A stretch of DNA of 64,000 bases from Paralvinella palmiformis. Taxonomy: Eukaryota; Annelida; Polychaeta; Terebellida; Alvinellidae. The notes under the pieces were generated by a model, which worked only from the letters and a program-made list of their open reading frames with translations, had not been told where the DNA came from and ran no database searches. Below are positions 55,645 to 64,000 of this stretch, piece by piece. The stretch is taken from NCBI GenBank assembly GCA_025642065.1, contig JAODUP010000113.1:404501-468500 (forward strand). Reading direction: 5' to 3'. How positions within the stretch are numbered: the stretch's first letter is position 1; each line of letters opens with the position of its first letter. The translations under genes and the position numbers were made by a program.

Positions 55645-58600
55645 GTAAGTGTGACAGCAGAATATATGTCTACAGGATGTGTTATTTCTGTCTTTGCAGG
55701 CAAACCATGCGACAGTTCGGATCAGCGGAGCTCTCCATTCGTTGGCCATCACACGATGCCTGCTACGTAAAATGCTGACGCAACGCTCTCTCCGCATACT
55801 ACAATTAACACTAATATGATTTATTATGAAATAAGTTTCACTTAACTAGTTACAGTGGTGATGATGGGGTTCTAGAGAACAACAGTGTTATACAAATATA
55901 TATATATATATATATATATATTATGATGGAGCGACAGCATGTCACAGTATCGGATGAGACTTGTGGTTTGTGCTGTTGTCAGCATATGCATGAGCCTGTG
56001 GATATGCCATGCTGCTGTGATTGCGAAGCCATTGACAATCTCTGTGATAGGTAATGACATACGAGGTGCCCCTCTCTTTGTAACCAAACAAGATAGTAAT
56101 ATTAATCAGGCAGTTGCCATATTTTTTATTTTATTTTCCTTAATACTCATTTCAGTGGCATCTCTCCCATTCCTGATAAATTAGTTTTGTGTGCGTATTG
56201 TAATGTATCTTGATATTAATTTACGCAGCCACAAGGAGAAATAAAAATACAGTGTTTTGGATTGTCTCGAAACGATTTATAACAAATTCATAATATATTT
56301 GTTGTGAAGAGTACCGGTAATGAATTATAATCTGCGTTTCATTAGGTTATTACACTAGCAAGTTTTAATGCATGAATTTAATTTGTATTCAGTGTGTTAG
56401 GTTAATATATATTATTAATATTTGTTAAATTACATAATTATAAACTCTTTATTATCCTAATTATCACCTGCATGGTCATTGTCTATTATTTGCCGAAAAG
56501 ACAGGTTTCTTGGTCGTTGTAAATCATGCGTCATGTGCTGTTTTTAGGATTTAGTTACAACAAGAATGACCAAATAGTGTCATTTGGGTCAGTAAGTTTT
56601 TTTTGGGTATTTTCCATTAGTTCTGTATTACGCTTACCCTGAAAACTTTGATTTGAAAATAATTTATTTCATTCGTTGCAGTATTTAATTAGATAGATTT
56701 TAAATTAGGCTAACCTTGTCTCTAATTAAGTGTACGTTTATAATTAACCCGAAATCTAATTAGAATATCTCTCTACCAAAACATGGTTTATTTACATAAA
56801 CATAGCAGCATATACATAATTAATACGGTACGATTGTAATTTGTTAAAAATAATATATAATATTTATATTTTTTATTTCTTATCCCTTTTGATATTTAAC
56901 TATAACATGTTTACACCATAAGTTGTATTAGTATGTTTACATCTTTGACTACCCTGTTGTGTTTGTATAGTTGAAAGTTTTGTTCCATTTTGTTACTTTT
57001 TCTGGTACTCGATGTACCGTGCAGTTATCTCAATTTCATAAAAATGAAACCGACATATTATTGAAACAGCAAATGTGAGCTTCGACCTATTGCTTATATT
57101 GATTAATAGTTAATAGTGGACACTCAGAAAGTTCAGAACAGCAAGCTGAAAACTATCCAAGTCAACAATTTGAAAATGACTTTAAAATATCAGGGGAAAT
57201 CAGGGAATTTCGGTTTGGGAAAAATAATCCATTCTATAGACATGACATGACTGTTTGTTTGATCGTGGATAGATATGGCAATGATTGCATCCCTTGTGTG
57301 AATGTACACATGGGGTACTATTGTGTAGTCATTATTATGACTGGTGCATCTGTAGACGTTTTTGACTTCTGATACGAGTCACAAATGTTACAGATTCTTT
57401 TGATATTTGGTTGAATGAGTGTTTTGGTGTTACACTTGTAAGTATCACTATCAGTGAATGCTTGTGTATGTGGTCTTCAGATTGAATTTTTTAAAATTAA
57501 AATTACTTTTTATGTTTGCCAATTTAATTAAAATAATCAGGGAATTTTATTTGTACATCAGGAAAAAATCTGAATATTTTATTTTTGATTCCCTGTGGGC
57601 TTAGCATAAACTACTTTCTTTTTTTCTGTAGTAGCTGATCTATTACAGTCATAATTCATTGTTCTATCAGTTGTGTAAGCTTGGTCTGTAACATTGTTAT
57701 CTTATAGTCGGTCTGTCTCCCAATAAGGTATTACATCATGACATAAATAGGTCATTTTTTCTCTTACAACTAATTAGGCCATGGATTACCTTATGCCATG
57801 CCATATTAGGATTTTCTGTTATGACATATTAGGTTATACCTATGACCATACTAAATCATTCTGTTAGATTATTGTAGGTCAGATGTTTGGCGACCCATAA
57901 CCTATTTAGATTGTACTCTCATGGTGTAATTTGTTTTGGTGTAATCAATCTCAACCATGTTATTAAAACAGTATAGAATGACTGTTTGCGTTCTTCTGTG
58001 TAGGTCTTTACCTGTGATTTTTATTTTTACCGTAGATGCTGTAGGTGTCAAAGCATCACAGTAGCTGATGTCGATAAAGTGTTGAGCAACATCCAAGATC
58101 GCTGTAGATTTCCTGCGTGTTCTGGTCGCGGTGCAATACAGATTCATCTCGATCTCGTCGTACCTTTGATTCTGATCCCCCTTGGGCTCTTCATCTCATC
58201 CTACGGCAATTTTTTCATGTACACGGTCTTTCCAATGTTTGTGATGATCCTGCTCGGCTACTATCGTGTCTGGAAACGGCGGACGAAGCGCACCAAGTCA
58301 CGGTTTTTCTACAGCTGGTCAATCACTTCCTGTCTGACACTGTACTACGTGTTCCAGCTGGTGATCACTGTGTACCGGGAGGTACTCTTCTGGGAGAACC
58401 TGCTCTTCAGCACGATGTTTGCGCTGATGATGTACTGTCTCTATGTGACGCGTTGTGATCCCGGCATCGTGCAGACGATGAAGGTCAAGCCAAACGGCCA
58501 CAGACGCATCAGCTCGCAGGGAAAGCTCACCAACTCGGAACTGATTGCATCCAAAGGACCTTCAATAGCTGGCTGGAGTGAGAAGACTCCATCGTCCGAT

Positions 58601-58684
58601 CATGGTCTAGTACAGGAGAATGGCACAAAAGGATTCTCCAGAACTGTTAATTATACCAGTGTACAAATGGGTTCAGGTATGATT

Positions 58685-58717
<33 letters not shown>

Positions 58718-58905
58718 TTGCCTGCATGGTTATAGGGATTTATCCATCGCACTAAATTATATTTTAAAAAAGCACAATGAAGGTCAGTTCCTATTTTATC
58801 GATGGCTTGTAATACTTAATATGCTTTATAACCTACCAAAGTTTTAAACGTGTTTAGTTTACTGATGTAAATTGTGTTCGGTCTTCCATGGCTTTAGATA
58901 TGAAA

Positions 58906-58944
<39 letters not shown>

Positions 58945-59140
58945 AAAATAGACACACACTGATTCCCATTTAACCTATGGCACCCTTTTTCCACTCATAT
59001 TAATATTATGATTGCCCTTAGGCTTCATCCAGGACTAAAATTTTCACCTTTCATTTTATTTCATTACCATCCTAAATTGTTTGGCCTATAGCCAACCTAC
59101 AACAGTTTCATTAATGCATCAGTTAACTATGTATATCATA

Positions 59141-59178
<38 letters not shown>

Positions 59179-62100
59179 TATATACATTTTGGACGTAATG
59201 ATAATAATGTATATTTAATCGAGCGCCCTTACTAGCAGGAGCCATTCAAAGGTGCTGTACAAATAATATGTAATTTAACAATACCCCAAATAATATGTCC
59301 ATAAGAACCCTGTAATGATTTCAAAGATAAAAATTATTTATGTGAAAGCGACCTTAAATGGGTGTGTTTTTAGAAGAGATTTTAAATTTTCAAGAGACGA
59401 CGCATTTCTAATATTTGACAGTAGCCTATTCCACAAAGTGGGTGCTGCAACACTAAACGTGCAATCACCATATGACTTGAGCCAAGACACTGGCACCTGC
59501 AATAGTATCTGACTGGATGACCTGAGTTTTGGGGATGACTTTCTAATTTTGAACAAGTCTTCATATTATTGATAGAGCATCTACTTTCTCTGCTTTGTGC
59601 TGTAGGATCACAATCACTCTAACAGTATGACTGTCTTGTTCTTCAATTTTCATAATATTATCTTTAATTAAATATTTCTTTGTTTAAAAATGGGGGGAGG
59701 AAACCATCTTACAAAGTGACTCAACAGAGTGTTAAGTTTGGCTTTCTTATTCTTGATGAATTATGAAGTTTTGTTTGTTAAAATTTGAAAGCTCTTCTAA
59801 TCAAATATTTGTTACATTCACCTTAAACTTTTTTCAACCATGAAACTCTAAATTAATTTTTTGAACATTTTATCCAGGTCAGTGTTCTTTTTACTGGTTT
59901 TAATTTATTTTTTTAAATTTCCATATCATGTGAGTCATAAGAGCTTAGTGGTGGACTATAAAATTGAACATCCTATGTTTGAATCTACCAGTAGACTAAT
60001 TCCTGTTCTCGTGCACACAGGTTTGATTTAGCCACATAAGTACAGTCTAACCTCACTTTTACGCCAACTTTGAGACCTGGCTGAAAGTTGGCATTGTGGG
60101 AGAGGTATATTCGGTGGACAGCCTTCGGGTTGGTTGCTTACACATGGCTTTTGATCCTTTGTTAACACCAACTATGACTTTATTTAATATATCGCCGATT
60201 GCACGATCAACACCGTCATGATCGCCACATAATGACCCTGACATCAATTCACAGATTACCAGAAACATTTCACTGTCAGTGTGTGGTGGTAACAGTGGGA
60301 GTATTTATGTGGCAATGTATGCTATTTGTATTACATAAGCATTGCTGGTGCCTGAATAACGGGTGGGTAGATAAATTGGGGCATTATCATGGTAGGAAAT
60401 CGGGTCCTTATCAAAGGTTGGGTGTTGTTGCGGTTGGCGGCTGTTTCCATGTGGCGGATGGCAGGGCTAGACTGTATCTTATTTTACTGTAATGGGTTGT
60501 TGTGTGGCAATGAATGGCAGCCTCAAATAACATACTCCCCAGAGAGTTGATGGTGGTCGAAGATAAGGACAAATTCATACCTGCAGGGTTCGATGCTCCT
60601 ATGGGTCTGTGGGTAGAGCACTGGACTACAGATCTCCAGGTCGTCGGTTCAAATCCCGTAGATACCAGTGTCTGTGGAATGTTCCTACAGAGAGCTGCCT
60701 CTCTGCCACGTGACCCAGATGTGATCAGTATTGAGGGTAAACGAATCGGTTACTCATAACAAAGCAAAACTCGTTCAAGTTAAGCCAATATCCAACACCA
60801 TGACTGCCAAATTAATTTTAAAAATATTAAAATATTTCTCTCTGCGTATGTGAAACAGAACCAAAGAAACAAAACCATGTATTATAGAAAGTTATAATTG
60901 AGGCATTAATTTAGACACCCTTATAGCTATAGTCATAACAAATATTGGTAAGGTGATACGAATTACAGCTACTTGAGCCACAGTGGTTAATGCAGAACCT
61001 GCACATTTTTCTTTTATTTGCACAAACCTGATTCTTCTTTGCACACCCGAAAACATTATTTCCCAGTAAGCCTCTGATCGGCGAATTGCGAGTATAGATG
61101 AAAGACTAGCAAGCCACGTTTTACTAATAACAGAATGCCTTTTCAGACATGTCCGTGGTTTGGTGTGACAGCTGCCAGTCCGAAGTACCAGCGAGCTCCG
61201 CCCACTGCCCAGTCTGTGATGTCTGTATTATCAGCCGAGATCACCACTGCATATGGTTAGTGAAGTCCTTAGAAACATTTATTCACCTGATAAGAAATAC
61301 ACTATCTTTGTGTACGGTCTAATGATACTACTCTATGGTCGTATTTTTTATTAACATGCGACATTTTATCATTTAAAACTAAGTGTCTTATGGTTTTATA
61401 CTTCAAAAATGTCTTTTTGTTTTGCATAAAATTTACTATGTGAACTAAGCCTATTAAGTCATTCTGTCTCTCATCAAGATATATATAATAGGTATTTATG
61501 TGATATGTGAATAAAACATGGTTAATTGTGCTTATAAAACACATGCCTTTTTAATGGTAGTCTAGCCAACAAAACATATAATAATTTCACTTGGTGTACT
61601 TTTTTTTCTTTCCATTCAAGTTGATTTTTGTGTATATAATGGACTGCGAAATGTCTTTGCTGGAAGCATGAAGTGATGTCAAATGTGTCAGTAATTCAGT
61701 TTAAATAAACTCCTTAATGAGACGATATTCGTAAATTGGTGGATAATATGACGTTCTTTGTAATCCTGCTGATTTCTTTGTGACCACTGTTGATGAACTT
61801 TCTAGATTTGGCTCTAGATATGTGTGTGTGTATTTGTGTGTGTTTTGTGTGTGTGTGCGTTATATAGATAGATAGATAGATAGATATAGTGTACTGGAAT
61901 TTCCAGGTTAATTTTAAAATTTCAGTTATACCTGTATTTGTGGAATATTCCCCAATGGAGTTGCCCTTCAGTCATATGTCCCAAATATGACCATTGTAAA
62001 GATTAAACCAAGAAGTCACTCGCTCTGTTTTATATGGTATTATCTCCCATATTATAACATACAATCATTGTAAAAGAATATGGCAGTAACAAGGCTGATT

Positions 62101-64000
62101 AATTAATTGATGTTGAGATCAAAACAAAATTCCAATGGGTAGAGAGCTAAAAGTTCATAAGTGAAGGCTGTCACTCATAGGCTCTGATTTTCACTCACTC
62201 CAAACAGCAAGTATTTGCACTCATTACATTTCCAGTTGATTTTAACAATATAGTTTCGGGGGGGGGGGGGTTACTATCATTCAACTAGAGAAAGTAGCAT
62301 TGTAATGTAGCACTGAAACTTTAACTGTTAAAATTTCTAATTCTTAGGATTGCATGAGCCGCCTAAAGGACTTATCATCCAAATATTACAGAAGCTTGTT
62401 TGTAACCAGGTATTCAGGCTTCGAATATTTTCAGCTGATGTGTGTAAAAAATCATAATTTGAACATTTTATGAAATCATCATCAGAAGTATTAATGAATA
62501 TTCAACTTGACACAAACTAAATGATTCCATCATTACACCATGCTGCAGATGCCATATATACTCCTGTTTTAATTGAGAAAATAATCCTAGAATCGACCGT
62601 TAGTAGACACGATTGTTTGTATTGTACAGGAATGACACCTAAAGACATGATAAACAAACTAATTTACTGTGTGCTATAATGGAAGTGAACACCAATAGCT
62701 GTCAGCATGCCAGCATAATTAGATTTCACTTGTTATCTTATTTTATGTAACCATAATATGTAATCATATAAGTGCTCTCACTTCTGTGTGCTATCCCCTT
62801 TTCACAATGATAGATCATTAAACAAAAGAAATCCATATGTCCATATCCAATCACAGTTCCTGTGAATGATTTACAAGCAAGCTCATCCTAAGTGCATTCC
62901 AAGTATTGTCAGTGCATGCTAACATACACTCTGACTTGGCCTTATATTGTGGCATCAACAAATCATCAAGCACTACAAAGTCAGGGTAGACTTGATTTCC
63001 TAAGCCGATTAGTTGATAAAAATGCAACTTCAAAATTAATCTTCATGGCTTCCAAGGTGAATGGATTAACAGTTGTCTTTTGTTACTTGTTTGTCAAATT
63101 TATCTTTGAAGTCTGTTATTGTAGCTTTTAAGTGGACATCAGTTAACCCTTTTAGACTATCAAATATATATTGATGCATGTAGAAATATATCATAATAAT
63201 TTTATTTAAATCAGTTTGATAGGTATTTTATTAATAATTCTTTTGGCATACCATTGCTTTTGACATATCGCATTTTGATATGACTAGGAAAAGAGAGGAA
63301 ATGAGCATATTTGGTAGGTTTCGTGTAATTCTCTTAGAAGTGACCATAAACAGAATTAATGTAATACACGAGTATATACATAGCCTCACTGGTTAGTGTA
63401 GCTTCAGACTAATGCCTGTGTTTTTATTGTCTCTTCTATAGGGTTGATAATTGTATTGGTGTTAACAATCACCGTGCCTTCTTCCTGGGTATGATACTGA
63501 TGCTGGTGGCTGGTCTGTACGGTACTCAACTGATGCTGACTACAGTCTGCACTCCAGAAATGTACTACGACTGGTTTCTGGTTCCTGCCGACTGTACGCT
63601 GGTCTACAGCAGTCATCTGTTAGTAGCCAATAGTAATCAAAACTGTTTTATTTGTGTGTGTTTGTGTGCGTGTAAGCGTACATGGTCACTTAAATATCTT
63701 TTAATGAATAATTGAATCCAGCATATTGAATCTAACTTCACTAATTAATACAGCTCTCCCTTGTGTAGACCAAGGCAGAATTATCGTATTTGAATTTTAA
63801 AACAAATCATTTGTTTCTAGATCAGGACTTGGCTACGTCAGTGCCATGTATACGTTATGCTCCATTGGGGGTTTATCTCTGATCATCGTGTACCAGACGG
63901 TGCTTATATCGCAGAATGTCACCTCGCAACAACTGCACGAGGCCCACCGTGCCGGCCGGGTCAGGTATGGCCTCTTCCTCATCAACAATCAGAATTCTCG
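55520..64000 (+). CDS. ZDHHC23: ZDHHC23-like DHHC palmitoyltransferase, 3' end beyond window
   Basis: Exons are alternative first exons 55520-55644 or 55923-56050, then 58036-58676, 61147-61255, 63442-63618 and 63821 to beyond 64000. All junctions are GT/AG and in phase. The enzyme family transfers palmitate to cysteines of membrane-associated proteins; mammalian ZDHHC23 (NIDD) binds neuronal nitric oxide synthase. Numbering from exon 1a shows a Cys-rich N-terminus (11-47), four hydrophobic segments (about 79-98, 101-119, 131-153, 162-179), the DPG motif at 183-185, a polar loop, and a DHHC Cys-rich domain (262-302) with zinc ligands in canonical spacing and DHHC at 287-290 (nucleophile C290). 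Two more hydrophobic segments follow (about 304-325 and 355-376), giving the expected six. The basic residue often found before Pro in the DHHC domain is Val here. The Cys-rich N-terminus and exon 2 match ZDHHC23 as I recall it, rather than other ZDHHCs. It diverges head to head from SPOP. Confidence 0.92.
55923..56050 (+). CDS. ZDHHC23: ZDHHC23-like alternative first coding exon 1b
   Basis: The exon starts ATG-ATG at 55923, directly after a (TA)n tract. It encodes MMERQHVTVSDETCGLCCCQ and ends CEAIDNLCD plus AG before donor GTAATG (phase 2). Joining to 58036 gives AGA, so CDR runs into CCRCQ, matching the CDR motif of ZDHHC23. No acceptor is visible immediately in front, so it is read as an alternative start rather than an internal exon after 1a. 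A possible acceptor TTCTAG at about 55869-55874 would add a 5' UTR. Confidence 0.8.
56051..58035 (+). other. ZDHHC23-like intron 1
   Basis: AT-rich, with no recognisable gene or mobile element. The frame at 55939-56184 is out of phase with exon 1b and runs past its donor, so it is a shadow. Confidence 0.7.
58036..58676 (+). CDS. ZDHHC23: ZDHHC23-like exon 2: four membrane segments and DPG motif
   Basis: The acceptor is TTATTTTTACCGTAG. The exon encodes CCRCQSITVADVDKVLSNIQ, then hydrophobic segments beginning LDLVVPLILIPLG, FFMYTVFPMFVM, FFYSWSITSCL and LLFSTMFALMMY. CDPGIVQ follows the last membrane segment and is the family DPG motif. The tail is polar, rich in Ser, Gly and Lys, and ends MGS plus G before donor GTATGA. 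A (TG)n tract begins just after the donor. Confidence 0.93.
59205..59560 (-). mobile_element. Non-LTR retrotransposon (LINE) 3' end
   Basis: The minus strand encodes KSYGDCTFSVAAPTLWNRLL followed by SSLENLKSLLKTHPFKVAF. This is the usual extreme C-terminus of CR1/L2/Jockey-type reverse transcriptase ORFs. A short 3' UTR with TTTGTACAGCACCTTTGAAT follows and ends at AT-rich DNA. It is 5'-truncated, as LINE copies usually are. It lies in ZDHHC23-like intron 2. Confidence 0.75.
60590..60725 (+). mobile_element. tRNA-headed SINE-like element, family 3
   Basis: GTGGGTAGAGCACTGGACTA and CGGTTCAAATCCCG resemble A- and B-boxes. GTGTCTGTGGAATGTTCCTA follows. A similar tail occurs at about 8028-8090 (GTTCGAATCC, GTGTCTGTGGGATAGATTTC) and 23850-23945. 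It is not a functional tRNA: no acceptor stem closes it. It lies in ZDHHC23-like intron 2. Confidence 0.55.
61147..61255 (+). CDS. ZDHHC23: ZDHHC23-like exon 3: DHHC zinc domain with catalytic Cys
   Basis: The acceptor is CTTTTCAG. The exon encodes DMSVVWCDSCQ and on to HCPVCDVCIISRDHHCI, and ends TG of a split Trp before donor GTTAGT. The paired CxxC, HCxxCxxC and DHHC elements are all intact. Confidence 0.95.
61256..63441 (+). other. ZDHHC23-like intron 3
   Basis: It holds a (TG)n/(GATA)n tract at about 61820-61888 and a poly-G run near 62259. Otherwise nothing was recognised. Confidence 0.7.
63442..63618 (+). CDS. ZDHHC23: ZDHHC23-like exon 4: end of DHHC domain and fifth membrane segment
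   Basis: The acceptor is CTTCTATAG, then G completing Trp. The exon encodes VDNCIGVNNHRAFF, a hydrophobic stretch LGMILMLVAGLYG, and a luminal-type loop up to TLVYSSH plus CT before donor GTTAGT. Confidence 0.92.
63821..64000 (+). CDS. ZDHHC23: ZDHHC23-like exon 5 (partial): sixth membrane segment
   Basis: The acceptor is TTTGTTTCTAG. The exon encodes SGLGYVSAMYTLCSIGG, a hydrophobic run, then NVTSQQLHEAHRAGRVRYG and FLINNQNS at the window edge. The frame is still open at 64000. A GTATGG at 63964 could be read as a donor, but the downstream frame continues like the family, so I keep reading through. Confidence 0.85.
   Translation, partial: MRTWLRQCHVYVMLHWGFISDHRVPDGAYIAECHLATTARGPPCRPGQVWPLPHQQSEFS

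Noticed and set aside
55939..56184. 81-residue frame with two hydrophobic stretches, like a small membrane protein
   Set aside because: It overlaps exon 1b in another frame. The exon 1b frame has a family match and ends at a donor, while this one does not.
58117..58458. 113-residue plus frame
   Set aside because: Shadow of ZDHHC23-like exon 2, which is read in the 58036 frame.
60594..60665. Possible tRNA gene
   Set aside because: A- and B-box-like sequence exists but no proper cloverleaf forms, and related degraded copies occur elsewhere, so it is SINE-like.
63964..63969. GTATGG as a donor ending exon 5
   Set aside because: The frame continues beyond it with family-like residues to the window edge. 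Without sequence past 64000 this cannot be settled, but read-through fits better.

Overview
This is an AT-rich, repeat-laden stretch of a metazoan nuclear genome. Long introns with GT/AG boundaries, abundant (TA)n and (TG)n microsatellites and tRNA-headed SINEs fit an invertebrate. A mollusc or other lophotrochozoan is my best guess, and that is inference only. No bacterial-type operon, CRISPR array or functional tRNA/rRNA gene was seen.

Two real genes can be rebuilt exon by exon. On the minus strand, positions 48061 down to 29053 hold a complete SPOP gene (speckle-type POZ protein, MATH+BTB substrate adaptor of CUL3 ubiquitin ligase). Its eight coding exons join in phase to 374 codons, the length I recall for human SPOP. 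A putative noncoding first exon with a donor at 50254 and an NRF1-like palindrome at 50442-50453 mark a probable promoter. A poly(A) signal at 25193-25198 suggests a 3' UTR of nearly 4 kb. On the plus strand, from about 55.5 kb to beyond the window end, lies a DHHC palmitoyltransferase of the ZDHHC23 type. Its Cys-rich N-terminus, four membrane segments, DPG motif, DHHC zinc domain and two further membrane segments are visible, and the C-terminus is cut off at 64000. The two genes are head to head.

The most interesting gene-level observation is that the ZDHHC23-like gene has two tandem candidate first coding exons (55520-55644 and 55923-56050). Each starts Met-Met, each encodes a different version of the LCCC-type Cys-rich N-terminus, and each ends in the same phase, matching the one downstream acceptor at 58036. 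This predicts two protein isoforms with different N-termini.

Positions 1-25 kb are gene-poor. They hold microsatellites, a 12-copy 77-bp minisatellite (18.75-19.67 kb), a 3-copy 84-bp repeat that is open in frame (18.39-18.64 kb), several SINE families with clear target-site duplications, and LINE 3' tails. Three copies of a hAT-type non-autonomous DNA transposon (34.5, 42.4 and 54.4 kb) have matching terminal inverted repeats and 8-bp target duplications. One of them still carries a short transposase-like coding remnant.
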